The translations under genes were made by a program, and so were the position numbers. This document shows, piece after piece, positions 12,828-26,410 of a stretch of DNA of 64,000 nucleotides. Below the pieces are notes generated by a model, which was not told the DNA's origin, did not search any database, and saw only the letters and a list, made by a program, of their open reading frames with translations. Each line of letters begins with the position of its first letter. The first letter of the stretch is position 1. Source of the stretch: Pterobdella sp. o SKG-2022 (lineage: Eukaryota > Annelida > Clitellata > Hirudinida > Piscicolidae); NCBI GenBank assembly GCA_964035795.1, contig OZ038321.1, positions 15,927,971-15,991,970 of the forward strand. The letters run 5' to 3'.

Positions 12828-15800
12828 TTATGATTTTTTAAGTATTTTAAATACTAAAAAAATAACTTTTTTCTTGGCAACAAGGATGAAATCTTTATAA
12901 AAGTCGGATCGTATGTACCTACTATAGCTGTCATTTTTCATCAAGTGAAGTATTTGTTCCTGTCAGTATTCAGATTTCAATTTATGAATCTTTCCAAATA
13001 CTCAATATCTGAAATCCAACTTTTATTATTTTTCAAAATAACTATTAAAGGTTTTTCAAAGAATAACTTAATGAGTATATTCAAATGTTTAATATCAAGA
13101 TTCAATTCATACATCTTAATCAGAATAATATCTTGATGAAACTTAAAAAAAAACACTTACTTCTGCTTCTTCAAAGCAGTGCTTATTAATTGAGCTTTCA
13201 ATTTTTGTTTTAATCCCCTCCAAAACTCTGCAGTCTATATTTACAGCGTTCTTCGCTCCAGTTTCAATGAATTCTCTTGAGGTTGGTTAATTGAAGTTAA
13301 TTAATTATTGCGTGGTATCACTTAAAGAAAGTTCTAGTTGATTTTTATTTCAAATAAACGTATTTAAAAAATTTGTCATATTTTATAGAAACATATGAAA
13401 TTAAAGTTATTAGGTCAATATAAATTCAAACTTTGAAGTAACATTTTCAAGTACTTGAAAATGATACTTAGTTTAAGAAAAGCTTTGTATCTTAATAAAA
13501 TTTATTTGTGTTTTTAAATAAACTCGTTTTATTGTGGCTAGTGTAAAATCATATACCACACAAAAATTGAAAAGAAAAATTTCATTTACTCGTAAATCTT
13601 GATAGCGTTTTCTTCAACTTTTGACAATGGAAGGATCTTGAGATACTGACATGCCTCCCAAAATCTGATTATTTTAAGATTCAGAATTCAATTTTGAATA
13701 ACTTTTTATTTAACATGTTAGTGGACATTTATTTAGTAAGAGTAAAATTTTTTCTTAGAATTAGATTTAAATTGTCTAAAAAGACGATAAATTTTTTACC
13801 TTTTCAGTAGTTGAAAATTAATCACTTTAAGGTTATTCGAGATACATAACAAAATTATTAAAATCTCAAAAAAAGAGAGAAACTTCATTTAATTTCGATT
13901 TCAATTACAAGAGTATTTATGGAGCGTGACTGATGGCCTTAGCGGTGTGGACACTGTTCTGATCCAAATAAATCAGTTATTTTGTCGTAAACAATCCTAA
14001 TCATTAAAAAAACCTATTAGGTTTCCAGTTTCTTATAATGTCTATTGTTTTGTTATTTTATAAATTTATATTCAAAAAGGTGAAAATTAATTACTAAAAG
14101 GGAATATAATATAATTAATTAAAAGTTTTTTGATGCTTACTTTAGATTTTCTGCGCTGAATTCTTTCTCGAGAAATAGCATGAAATGGTTGCGACCTGCG
14201 TCGAATTATTGTTTTGTGTTCCTTGATAACTATTGTGTATTTTCGAGCAGGAACAGCTAATTTTTTCAGTTTTGTTTTCAATAAATATAGTGAAATGAAT
14301 TTAAAGCTTTGTTCCAAGGTTATTTTTCATTGCTATAAAAATTTGTCCAAAATGCAGGAGTATAATGGCAGTTATTTAACTAGATTGGCATATTTTGACT
14401 AGCAATTTTGAGCTAGCAATAGTGATTAAACGTAAACGTTTATGATTGAACCGAAAATAGAAATGAAAAATAGAATGCAAAACATATAAATTAGATTAGT
14501 TCAGATGTGAATTTTTCAGAAATGTTTGAGAGAAGGTTGAAAGTCTAAAATTTTATTAATTTTAAGGCTACAACGATTATCTTCAGACAATAAGCAATAT
14601 GGACTGCAAGAAAAAGTATAAGAATATAAAATTACAATAAATTCCATTTTTTAAACACATTATTGATAAAAATGTACAAACGAAAAGACCAGCAGGATCT
14701 TTGAGAAGTTCTCTGATGCTTAAAGACCATTGTTGCGCCCGTCTTTGAGTGACCAGCTTGCTGTAGATAGAAGAGTTGATACAAATATTACATTCACTTT
14801 CAACATTTGAGTTTCTACGTTTTAAGATTAGAGTTTTTCTTATAACTATAAAGAAACGAAATGAATTTTAAAGAAAAATAATTTCAGGGCTCACTGTTTT
14901 CCATCATTTGAGTATGTTATTACTCAAGATGAGTGATCTATTTACTTAAATGAACAAAACTTTTCCATTTTTGCCAGCATTTTGCTGATTTAAATTCATA
15001 CTATAGTGGTTTATATAGCGATAAACGCATAAAAAAAGATTAAATCTTTAAAAATGTCGAAAATAGCTTAAGTTTTAATGTATTATTCACATTTCATCAA
15101 TTTTGACTTTTTGTAAATGCCCCAACGCAAATGTCTCTATGAATTGTTTGACCGTTATATTGACAGAGTACCGCAAAAAGAAAGTTGATCTTTCATAAGA
15201 GCCATTAAAGATTTTTTATATCGTTAGAAAATAAAATTTCAAAACTTTATCGATTTTTATATTAACCAAACAGAGCATGCAAGTAAAAATACATTAGACT
15301 TATGAAGCGTACTTAGTTTCTAAACATTTTTTGTTGATCACAAAGCATCTCAAATATAAGCTCACAGAGAATCGTTGTCTTCCCATAGATCAGAATTATC
15401 TGTGACCCAAGGGTTAGTGGCCTCCGCTGTGCTGATAAGCAGATCGTGGTCTTTGAACTGATCTGCGTACAGCTGCAAACTAGCAAGTCGTTTGAAGGTA
15501 TTGAAATTCATCATTGTTTTAGATGCATGTGTGATAATATTGAGCATCAATATACGAAAGGTTAGAAGCGCATGAATGGGAATTATTAGATGTAGTTTGA
15601 TGGGAATTAAAACTATTTTAGTGGGTTGGAATCTTGCTGAAAAATATGTTAAAAAAAGTTTAGTTAAACGAAAAATTTTAAAAGTAAAACTAATAAAAGT
15701 ATTTAAGCAAACTATTTTAAGGAATGAGGAATTAATGAGATTAAATTCAAATAGAATATTTGTTTTATGATTAAAACAAGCCTAAATGCTTATCAATATA

Positions 15801-18800
15801 TTGACCTACCTCTCCCCCACTTTAGAAACCTTTACTCGGTTTCTATTCAGCGATACTTTCAAGTTTTCAATCTTAAAATATTATTTGATTATTTTTTCAA
15901 CATGACGTGCTTATATGTTTGAATAATATAAGTGTCAAAAAATTTTCCAAATATCCCTTAGAAATAAAAAGCTGACACGCCAATGATTATGAATATAGTG
16001 TGACAAAAAACAATCATATTCACGAAAGTATATAACCATATGCATTATAGAATATTATAATATTGAAAGTATTCAATAAAATAAAATATAAGTTTTAAAT
16101 ATAAAAGATTTTTTAGTCTTTGTGTTCAATAAAAGTGTGAAAACTCTGCCATCAAAATCGACACAGTTGTCTTTAAAATATAAATTCTAAGGGTTTTGGA
16201 GCTTTTCAGCAAAAAATAATTGAAATTTAAACACAGGTCTTCAATTCCACAAATACTAAAATATATGATAATGATACCAAAACTTTATGCGGGGAAAATA
16301 AAAATTTCTTTCGGTCTATTTAAAAATGTTTTATAACGTTATAAGAAATCATAAAAATTCCCTTAGATGAACATTCATATCGTTTTAGCGATCAGTTATG
16401 AACTTATGTTAAAGTTCAGAGATCTTCCGTCTATTTAAAAAACACAAGAACTTAATGAAACCATAGTAGATAATGACAAAACCTGAGCACTAAGGTCGTC
16501 TGCTTCGTCTTCAATGTTCAGTTCACATGGACTGGGCGATATTGTCCCTCCAAATACAGCGTATGTACACTGAGTTTGTTTGGCTTTTAACTACTTTCTA
16601 TGACGTTTTTCAGGCTTTAATGCTTCTTTATGACTTGTATTTTAGACAGTTTACAAATTTTTTCTCTTTTGATTTTTAAAAAAATTTTTAGTTTTAATTA
16701 TAATTTTTAAAATCTTTCTGTTTGAAAATTTTGAGAAAAGTTTGAATGGAAAAAAATATTTATGAATAAAAAAGAATAATAATAACAACAAGATTCGTCA
16801 TGAGGCACTAGTATGACGTCATTGTGCGCACGAAACCCTTAATGCAAGCGAACCTAAAATATTTACAGATAACTAGGTGTGCACGACATATTACCGATAA
16901 ATATAAGTCTTCATACATTTTTGCACATAACATTCCGTGCATTTAGACTAAATTTAACGCTTTTGTCAGGCATTCTATGAATAATTCATTCAGAATAGTA
17001 CAGATTTTTTTTTAGATTGTGTTAATGATGTGAATTTTTCGAATAGTTTTTTACCTGGTAGTTAAGTTTTGAGCGAGTATACAGAGAACGGCAAGTTTTT
17101 TTAATGTCAACTTCGGTAGTGTTCACACATCCGGGCTGCAAAGTTTTTGCACTTTTATTACTATAATTTCTACTAAAAAATTCAATTCTATAAAACTTTT
17201 GAAAAATTTCAAGCACTGAAATATATGAGTTTGATTTCAAAAAGCAATGCACTGACTAATATTAAAAAGCATCTTACCGCAGGTCTGTGTACATCCCAAA
17301 AGGCTTTTTCTTGGCTCTCTAAAATTTGCCTTTCATTTCTTTCTCTTCTTTTTTCAAGTCTTAAAATTGTTAAAAAATCACATTTTTGAAGAAAAAATAA
17401 CTTGATTTTTTAAAATAAAAAACAAAATAATGGTTCATTATTCCGACGCTTCGGTGTTTATAAAAATGGGATTAATACAAAAGGCCATATGGTGCGTTAC
17501 AAAGACTGCCTTCAACAGAATTAAAATTTTATTTTTGATATACAATAAAAATGACGAGTAGGAAGTGATGTATCCCATGAATTCTTCGATGGTTGTCAAA
17601 AATAAGAAAATGAAAGTCCATACAAGAAGGAGTTTTAAGAATTGTAAATTTATTGACAATATATTCATATAGTTTTCATGAAGAAAGAAGAATGTTTGAG
17701 TAAAAAAAATGAAAAATGCTTTTTTATACAAACAACCTTTTCATCACCCACGCATTAACAAACAAGGCAATTTAAATGCACCAAAGCTGATATGTTTGTT
17801 AGGGAATTTTAAGAATTAACTTCACACTTAATTTCCAAGAAATTCACTAATTTAAGAAAATTTAAAATAACTTCTAAAGTTTTAAATATTTCTATTTTTG
17901 ATTGAAATCTTTTATGAAATGTTTTTCAGAAATAACCATAACTAAAAATGACATTACTAATAGCTTGAACTCAATTAAATCATAAAATATTTTAACTATC
18001 TGAACATATTTAAATATCTCAAGTATTGTAATCAAGCTGTGATATATAACAAAGACAATTCAGCGAACTTAGCTTGAGTGTCAGCTTGCATCGATACAAA
18101 TTCCCATTGACGGGAAAATTTCTTTTGGAGCCGAGAGTAATTTTCAGCCTCGTAATCAGCCAGCTCCAATCGTTGTTTGTTCTGTTGAATTCTTTTGCAT
18201 AGGTGGATGGCTGAAAAATTAAAAACTTGGATAGCATCTAAAATCATTAGTTTTAAAATTATCAAATTAATATAAAAAAAAGATCTGGAAATTTCATAGA
18301 GGAAATCTTTTCTACTATCGTCTTTCGATAAGCAATGTTTCAATAAAATTAAACTAAATTTTTTTCCACCAACCGTAGTCCATATCGTCAGGCTCTGAAT
18401 GCATGCTTGGCCAAAAAAATGGAGTCTGAGCATTTGATTTATTTTATTAAAAAAAATGGCTCAAAATTTTAATCTTTAAAGCATGAATACAGCTTTTGAC
18501 GTGTTTGAGTTGAAATTTCCTTTCACAAAACTGTTCAAAAATATGTCTTGAAATCTTTTTGTTGTTTGCGTCATTCAAAACAGATTTTTTTTACGTTTGG
18601 TACAGACTTGGCATTAAGTTTACACTTAAGGGCAATTAATTCTAATTCACCTGTTTACAACAAGTGAGAAAATTCAAAAAAATTATTGATTTTCAAATGC
18701 AAAAATGACTAATTTAACAGTTATTACTCTCCGTGACATTTTCAACTTTTCATGCTCAAGTAAAATGATAGGACTTCAAAATTGAAAAAATCCTCTAAAT

Positions 18801-21725
18801 ATAGACAAAAAATATACTCACAATAAATATATAAATAATATAATGAAAACAAATATATAAATAAACATAAATTCAAAGCAAAAAGTTGAAAAATAATTTC
18901 AACTTACTTGGAACCTATAATACGTGTTATCTGCTTTGAACTGAAGAATATGATCATTTATGGGGAATATGTATCCGTGTGAAGTCATTGCTTGTGCCAA
19001 GTGGAAAGCTTCGTCTGTTACAGTACATTGATTATGTCTCATTGAGAGGATATAAATGCATTCCAACAAAAAGACTTCAAGGCGCTGAAAAGATTTTTGA
19101 TATAATGCCTTTTAGTCTAGTTGAGTGTAGCAATTTGGGTTGCAATTTTTTAATAAAAATAAATTATTAGATTATTGAGCTTTAAAAGGTCGTAGGTTTA
19201 ATTAGGAAAATTGCGTGGAAGTCAGAGACAACGGTTTAAGGATATATTCCAGAAAATAATTTATGACTTATATCTTTATTTTTAACACTGTTAACGACTT
19301 ATAAGCGTCTATTATCAAGATTATTAAAAATCCTTATTTTTCATTGCGTATAAATAAAAAAATATTATAAATAACTAAACGTAAATGTTTCAAAAATAAG
19401 AGGGAAATGATTAAAACTCAATGTTGAGAAAGAAGGCTAGAAGAGTTTCCATTGAAATCTTTATACTTGGCTGCTTTTGGAAATAGGATTTTTAAAAATT
19501 AACGAAGAAAGATTCTCAATAATTAACGCTTATTTCATTTTGAAGATGAAAATCTTTATGTAAAAAATGCCCACAAGAACGAATGTTTTAATTAAAAAAT
19601 CATCTAATAACACAAGCTTTTATTAAATAGTCCATAAATGATACGACATTTCACCTTGTCATCTCTTTATACTGATCGTAAAAGTGGTTGGTTGGAAAAG
19701 GATTTTATAAAAATTCATAAAACCATTAATACCACCCAAAATTTAAACTTGGTTTTTTTAATTCTGTAAAAATATGCTTTGGGAGAAGCTTTAATTTTGT
19801 TGTCATTTTCTAGATAAGTTGATGTTAATTTATTATTTAAAAACAAGAAATTTTTATAATATGCAACTTTTGACGTCAAATAATGATAGGTATAGTAATA
19901 AAATTTTACTCCGATTGCTTTCCTAGATTGAATCGCTATAAAGCTAAAGTACGACATCAGAATATTCTACGCTTATTTATAAATAAATGCTTACTGCTAC
20001 TGCATATAATGAATATACTATTCAAATTAAATTTGAAAAAAAGAAACTTTCTCACGCGCTTCCATCTCTTTCATATTTTTCACCATCCAACTCACCAAGT
20101 CAGAGCCTGCAAAATTAATGTATGTGCTTCATGCAACTAAATTCCATGTACTTTTTATTCATTAAGAGAACTCGAGTATAAAACAAGAAATAAAAGCCAT
20201 TGGAATCTTAATGTATATGTTATTTAATAAATACCTTCATCGTTTTGATAAATTAAAACCCTGACTAGCTTTCAAATACATAAAGGTATTGCAGATATTT
20301 GAAATATATTTTCAAAAAATTAAATTCAAAAATTTTTAAAATTCTTTTTAAATTTTTAGCAAATGCTTGATGAGTTTAGTCCTGCCGAAAATTGAGGCTT
20401 CCTTTTAAACGAATTCTTCGAAAAAAATATATTATACAAAATATATGTATTATACAACAAAATTTGAAGAATTTTCAATAGCATGATAATACGGCAAACA
20501 CGTGAGACTAACCAGTGAAAACGCTCGGTATTTTTGACAAGAGGGTCTTAACGTTTTTGATTGGCACCCCTTTTTCAGGGTGTTGCATTCGAGCCAAAAA
20601 ACTTTCCATCTATTAATTGGAGTTCATGTTTTAAAGCTTTATGCATATAAAATGAGTGCAAGTTATACGGAAATAATAGTTAACATCGTGAAGTAGAAAA
20701 AGATATTTTTGATAGTTTCAGGCGATATCAAGTGTTTTGAACATAATATTGTGGAGTGAGCTCAAAATCTGAATGAATTGAAGATGGATTGCCAAAAAAG
20801 AATTTAATTAGAAATGGACAAAAAGTGTGTTTCAGGATGACAAGTTATTCATTTAAATTTTCCATCAGAAAACCTTCACTGTTCTTATTTAGTTTCAGCT
20901 TCAAAACTTTCTCATTTAGAATCGAATATTATTCGAAAACGACGGATTTGAAAAATAATTTTTTTACACAATTATAACCTTATTTCATTCTGGTATCACT
21001 TGCTAATCTCAAGGAAACTGAGTTCATACAAATGAAAAAAAATTTCTTATTCCGGTAATCACTAACACTCAGGTTACTGTCTGTCTTTAGAATCCAATTA
21101 AGTGGAGAAATTACACTTTATCATTTGTTTGCCTAGTTAACAGACCCCACCATTACTTGCATACCCAGATTTTTAACTTCTTTATATGGGGTGCATGTAC
21201 AAATAATTTTTTCAATTTATCAAAAAATTTCTTTCTACAAACCGTAAACAAATAAACGGATTTCTGAACTAATTAAATTATAATCATCGATGAATTCAAT
21301 CTTATTCAACAAAATTGGGTTTTTTTGTCATTTGAAAAAGAAAACTTTTAAAATTAAAAGAATTATATACGCAAAACGTATCTAAATTGACTTCCAATGA
21401 AGACCGTCTAGTTTATAACGTTTTCAGAGACAGTCTTTGGTGAATATTTTTAGAAACTATATTTAATTTTTCTTGGAGCATTTGGGTGTTCAAGTATGTA
21501 TAAGTCATTAAAAAATTTATGACATGAAAATAAAAACGTGCATTATAATCTTAAAGTAATTTTCGAAATTTTCCGTTAATAATGTATTTAACGAACCTTT
21601 CTGTAGACATTATCATGTTGTGAATCAGATTTTCTTGAAGTGTGAATGGATGATGAAGGATGGAGTGATGGAAGAGTGGATGAAATACCATCCATTGACG
21701 ATGATGCTGGTATTGATTGGGCCAT
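12828..21725 (-). CDS. RGS7: R7-family regulator of G-protein signalling (DEP-DHEX-GGL-RGS), complete gene
   Basis: GTPase-activating protein for G-alpha-i/o that works as an obligate dimer with G-beta-5. Sixteen exons join in phase to 509 residues: 21597-21725, 20513-20609, 20048-20106, 18908-19084, 18374-18425, 18069-18210, 17278-17359, 17055-17135, 16483-16569, 15810-15871, 15366-15479, 14690-14760, 14141-14195, 13590-13664, 13161-13275, 12828-12959. Domains in order: DEP ([20 protein letters not shown], then [11 protein letters not shown] and [13 protein letters not shown]); DHEX ([45 protein letters not shown]); GGL ([19 protein letters not shown]); and the RGS box ([57 protein letters not shown]). 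The first residues MAQSIPASS resemble vertebrate RGS6/7. Exon 4 adds extra residues between DEP helices. The last exon runs through a possible donor after AKKK, so a longer C-terminus is possible. RGS6/7 versus RGS9/11 (or the worm EGL-10/EAT-16 split) is not certain. Confidence 0.93.
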
Positions 21726-22099
21726 TTATTTTTCCGAAATAACTCCGAACATTTGAGCAATTAAAAAATTCTTTTATTCATTAGGCGTTCTCAGACTTAA
21801 GTATTTAATTGTTTTTCAAAAAATAATTTTCAATAGTTAAAAAAGAATTTCAAGAAAACAATAAAACAACTGTTATTTTTTTATAATTTATTTGAACACT
21901 ATTCAGGTATTTATAAAAGAAAGTTAATAAAAATAAATAAATTAGACTCAATATGAATTTAACTGTTGGATTTCTTCTTTCCTCATCTTCGTACGTTCTT
22001 CTTCACTTAAATAGCTTTTGAATGCGCGCAAAAACCCTCCTATGCTTAATTCAAAAGTGAGTATGTTTTATTTTTTTTTTATAAAAAATTTTATAAAAA
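21726..22099. promoter_or_regulatory. 5' flank of the RGS gene up to the retrotransposon
   Basis: AT-rich stretch immediately upstream of the RGS start codon. No specific element is recognised. The plus-strand retrotransposon begins a few hundred bases upstream of this gene's start, so part of the original promoter region may have been displaced. Confidence 0.35.
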
Positions 22100-22133
22100 T
22101 TCAAAACCATTTGAAGCTTCTATGGTCGATAAA

Positions 22134-23448
22134 ATGTCCGCCATTACAAATATTATTTCCGTAATTGATAGTATTGACAGCGCTCAGCACATTACGTAGC
22201 AATGTCTTAGACTTTTTAAAGTCTGAGGAACCCTTGGTTCCCAAAAAAAGAGGGCGAAAACCGAAGACAACTACGTCTTCAACATCTCAATCAGCACTCC
22301 ATACTTCCTCGACCACTTTATCTCTATCTTTCTGCTCGACCATTCCATCTCTTTTAATTACTTCTCCTTCTACCTCTTCGACTAGTTCATCTTCAGCCAC
22401 CTCTTCGACTAGTTCATCTCCTATTACTACTTCATCTTCATCAACCTCAACTTCAACAACTTCTTCAACTTCATCTACAAGCAAGACATCTTCAACCTAT
22501 TCATCTTCTGCTTCTACAACCACTTCATCTCTTAGTTCAATTAATAATTTTCCATCATTAATTTCCCTAGAATCATTCACACCAACCAATTCAACCACAT
22601 CTATTCTTACTACTAACTCATCTCAACCTACTTACATCACTATTGTCAAATCAAAAAACATGCACACCCTCTCTCATCCATCCACTAACAAAATTTCACA
22701 CTCACTCTTCCCCATCCAACATAAAATCCTTTCTATTAAAAAAACTTCACCCATTATTAAATATTCCACCAAAGTTATCTCAACCACAGGTGAGGCTCCT
22801 AGTGAATTGAGCAGGAGATTGGTTTCATCCATCGAATTTTCACAACAAGCCTTTAAATCTTTTTCTAAGCATGTTCGAGAGTCTACTGATGCTGTTGTCT
22901 GGGAAGCTGACTCTGCTGATTCACTCAAGGATGCCAAAATTTTCCTTTCTTTTCTTCCCAGCATACGCCTCCATGACCCAGTTCTATTGAATCCAACAAT
23001 CACCGTCTTGGGTCTACCGACATGGGTTACTAATGAGGAACTTAAAACCTCTTTCAATCTTATCTTTCCATCTGCTGATCTCAAAGCACGAAACCCTTCT
23101 ACTCGTGACTGGCTTATCCAAGTTCCAAGCAATGTTTTCCCCATGCTGAACAAGTCCAAGAATGTACATCTCCGTTTTGGTAGATTCTCTTTCCACTCTC
23201 GCATCCATCCAACTAGATGTCTGAATTGTCAGACTTATGGTCATAACATAAGTGCCAAAACGCTAGAGTATGTGAGCACTGCGGCAAAGACCATTCATCT
23301 GACAACTGCCCTAAAACCTCTTCTTCTTTTTGTGTTCCCTGCTTTAAATCAAAGCGCTCTTGCCATCACCACGTCACAACATCCTCCTCTTGTCCCCTTT
23401 ATAGACAACAAGTGCGATTCAAGATGGGACGTACGGCTTGGGAATGAT
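22134..23448 (+). pseudogene. Retrotransposon ORF1: AT-hook, Ser/Thr-rich region, zinc knuckles (frameshifted)
   Basis: ORF1 proteins bind the element's RNA. A likely start at 22134 (MSAITNIISVIDSIDSAQ) runs into a stop at about 22197, and the long open frame continues in another phase. That frame has KKRGRKPK (AT-hook-like), about 100 residues of Ser/Thr runs, a globular middle part (about 22790-23200) and a Cys/His cluster starting CLNCQTYGH. About 23260 the frame shifts: in the neighbouring phase the Cys/His pattern continues as CEHCGKDHSSDNCP and then CVPCFKSKRSCHHH up to a stop near 23448. Read together, this is a multi-knuckle zinc region of the kind found in CR1/I-clade ORF1 proteins. 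At least two frame changes make it non-functional as it stands. Confidence 0.7.
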
Positions 23449-23483
23449 GGTCACCCTCTCATTCTAAAGTCCACAACGTACCT

Positions 23484-26346
23484 TTGTCTACTAAATTCGC
23501 TCTTTTCAATCCTAGGTCTACTCGTAGTAAATCTTCTATTATACTCGATAATATCCTTTCTCTTAAACTTGACATTATTGCTTTGACGGAAACTTGGATT
23601 CCTGAAAACGCAGACAATGTCACAAAATATGACATTGTGCCTCATGGCTTTCATATCTTGCACTCTCACTGACCCATTGGTAAACGAGGTGGAGGTATTT
23701 CTGTAATTTCCAGAAACTCCATTAGATTGGATGCCATTAAATCCCCGTCCCACTCTTCTTTTGAATCATTGACAGCCAAAGTGTCTTTTTCGTCACACTG
23801 TTTGTTTCTATCGGTGATCTACCGTCCTCCAAACACCGGCAATTTTATCTGCAAACTCACGTCTCATCTCTATTTCCTTTATTCTCTTTCTTCAAATTTT
23901 ATATCGGCTGGTGATTTCATCACCCCAAATTGTACGTCTCATGACAACCCGCTCAGTGCTCTTTTACGTGAACTCGAGCTGGTCTAGGACATAGACTTCT
24001 CCACCCACAGACTTGGTAACATCCTTGACCTCATCATTACTCCAAAACCTAACAGTCATCTCATACAAGAAATCGGCGGAAAAACTTTTGACTCCGATCA
24101 CTATCTTATTTTATGCAGTCTCAACCTCGCTCCTCCTCCCCTTCCCCCTTGCATTGTCATTTCCCGCTCCTTTGAAAACTTTGATGATGCTGTCTTCGAG
24201 AAAGATCTCAGACATATCCATAATACACTAACTAACCTTTCTGATGTTCCAGTTGAAAAGTTTCTTAAAACAATGAACAACTCCTTTCAATCACTTATCG
24301 ACCACCATGCCCCATTTCGTACCCACATCTTTCGCCCCAGCAGTCACTCCCATCACAAGCTATCCACTGACGCCATTGCCGCCAAAAAAAAAGACGAAAA
24401 CATGAGAGAAAAATTTCCTTATTGTTAAGGTCATCCAAGCCTTTTCCAGCCAGTCTTCTTGCTGCCCTCAAGGAATCTCGTAAGACTGCTCGCGCTCTCA
24501 TCTTTAAATCCCGTGCTGATTATTTTAACAACATGCTTGCATCTGTCAAACCAAACTCGAAAGTTTTTTGGAAAACTGCCAACTCCATCCTACATAGATT
24601 CCCCCCTTCTCCGCCCCGCAGCTCTTCAGAAGCTATCAATTTTGTGAATACCTTTATTAACTTTTTTAAAGAGAAAATCGCTCTTATTCACAAATCTTTG
24701 CCAACGTCCATTTTGCGCTGCACAGACCCTATTCTACCAGACAATCGAACACAACTCTCTTTTTTTTCATTTGTCAGTATTGAAGAAGTGAGTAGGCTAA
24801 TTCGCTCTTTACCCAACAAATCTTCTCCATTAGACTTAATCTCCACATCCACTTTATAACGCTTTTCTCTCCTCTTTGCTTCAATAATTTCCAAACTTAC
24901 CAACTTGTCTTTTTCACAAGCAATATTCCCCGCCTCCATTGAAACAGCACAAGTTCTCCCTTTGCTTAAGAAAGGCAATTTGGACCCTACCATTCCTTCG
25001 AACTACCGCCCTATTTCTAACTTGAGCACCATTTCAAAAATTATCGAAAGACTCGTTCATTCCAGAATAACTTTTCACGTTTCATCATCTCATAATTTTA
25101 ATCCTTTCCAATCAGCATATCGCAAGCACCACTCAACAGAAACCACTCTTACGCATCACTGACAGTCTTCGCAACATCTGCGCTACTGGACATGCGGCCG
25201 TTTTGGTTTCGCTAGACCTTTCTGCTGCCTTTGACACTCTTGATCACAATATCTTAATTGATATTTTGAATAGACACTTCAATATTTCTGATCTCGCTCT
25301 TTCTTGGTTTTGCTCTTACCTCTCTCAAAGTTCTCAGTTCGTTAAAACGGGCAATTTCTCTTACATCACTCAACTTAGGCGTGCCGCAGGGCTCCGTTTT
25401 GGGACCAATCCTCTTCTCTCTTTATACATCACCCATGTGTAGCATTATTGTACAGCACGACTTGCTTTTTCACCAGTTCGCCGATGACATCTCTCTTTTC
25501 ACTGGAGTCTCTCACCCAGATCCTAGCCCCACTCTCCTTAAATTATCCAGTTGTCTTTCCGCTCTAAACTCCTGGTTAATTCCCAAAGCCAACTGAAACT
25601 AAACCCTACTAAGAGTGAGGTGATCTTTGTCAGCAGCTCTCGTCTTTTAGCAAAATACAATCTCCCTTCTGTGGTAACTCTCGACGGGACCACACTTCCT
25701 ATATCTTCCAAGCTCAAAATCTTAGGGGTCACCTTAGATTCAAATTTGAGCTTTGCCCACTTTATTTCTCAAATAATCCAATTTTCCAATTTCCATATCT
25801 ATGCCATAAAACAAGTACGCAAATTCTTACCTTTTTCCACTGCTAATGCTTTCTTTATCTCACTAGTTCTTTCCAGATTTGACCTGTAATTCTCTCCTTT
25901 GCGGGCAGCCAAACTATATTTTATGCAAATTTCAAGCCCTCCAAAACCACGCAGCCAAGACGGTTTTTCAAGTTGATTATTTCAGCTCTTCCAGCGACTG
26001 TCTTGATCGTTTGCACTGGCTACCTGTCTCCCAAAGATGCAAGTTTAAATTACTTTGGCTCATTGCATGCACTCTCAAGCTTGAACAACCTGCTTATCTT
26101 TTTGATCTTTTGTCAATCAGACACACACGTCAACCACTCAGATCCTTGCACTCTGATTTCCAGCTTCATCAACCTGTTTCTTCAGGCTTGTTTACTAGTC
26201 GCTCTTTTTCTCACCAGGCTCCACATCTGTGGAATTCACTTTCTTCTAACTTGCGCTCATCGCCTTCTCTCATGAACTTTCGCAAACTTTTGAAAACTCA
26301 CTTATACCATAAACGTTCTCCAATCATAACCTCTTACAAACCTTGA
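23484..26346 (+). pseudogene. Retrotransposon ORF2: APE endonuclease plus reverse transcriptase, interrupted
   Basis: The endonuclease part (23484-24300) has TETWIPEN, then VIYRPPN, LELV and DSDHYLI, the AP-endonuclease blocks in order. The reverse transcriptase part (about 24780-25640) has SNYRPISNLSTISKIIERLV, LDLSAAFDTLDH, GVPQGSVLGPILFSLY and FADDISLF (catalytic aspartates present). The C-terminal domain (25880-26346) includes LHWLPVSQRCKFKLLWL and ends with FRKLLKTHLYHK. In-frame stops (for example near 23671, 23985 and 24857) and several frame changes (near 24430, 25150, 25370 and 25590) break it into short pieces. Order and completeness indicate a once-active L2/CR1-group element. Confidence 0.85.
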
Positions 26347-26410
26347 GCGCCTCTGAAGCAATCTTGAATTGATAACTGTGCGCTATAAAAATCTTAATAA
26401 TAATACCTAC

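Larger units (their letters stand above)
22100..26410 (+). mobile_element. L2/CR1-like non-LTR retrotransposon, nearly full length, frame-broken
   Basis: A long element with ORF1 (about 22134-23448), ORF2 (23484-26346) and a 3' tail at about 26347-26410. No long terminal repeats. ORF2 has an endonuclease followed by a reverse transcriptase and a C-terminal domain ending in APHLWNSLSSNLRSS, typical of the L2/CR1/Rex1 group. The 3' tail ends in AATCTTAATAATAAT, a short-repeat tail used by this group instead of poly-A. A 5'-truncated copy of the same tail occurs at 60841-60900. Base composition (C/T-rich coding strand) differs from the host genes. Stops and small frame changes in both reading frames suggest it is recently dead. 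The 5' boundary is approximate. Confidence 0.88.

Noticed and set aside
13140..13670. Initial thought of a small Cys-rich mitochondrial (CX9C-type) protein
   Set aside because: Joined to neighbouring exons it reads as the middle of an RGS box ([18 protein letters not shown]).
15362..15550. Longer version of the RGS exon 15366-15479 starting near 15550
   Set aside because: The extra N-terminal residues do not fit the GGL domain. The exon 15810-15871 supplies the real GGL helix, and the acceptor at 15480 joins it in exact phase.
15576..15770. Plus-strand Lys/Leu-rich open frame in an RGS intron
   Set aside because: No domain, low complexity, and located in an intron; likely chance.
17438..17731. 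97-codon hydrophobic minus-strand frame between RGS exons
   Set aside because: Phe/Leu-rich reading of AT-rich intron DNA; the flanking exons 17278-17359 and 18069-18210 join in phase without it.
22287..22484. Val/Glu/Asp-rich minus-strand open frame
   Set aside because: It is only the complement of the Ser/Thr codon repeats of ORF1.
22674..23204. 176-codon open frame on the minus strand
   Set aside because: It is the complement of the retrotransposon ORF1 globular region; it has no family resemblance, and the plus frame explains the sequence.
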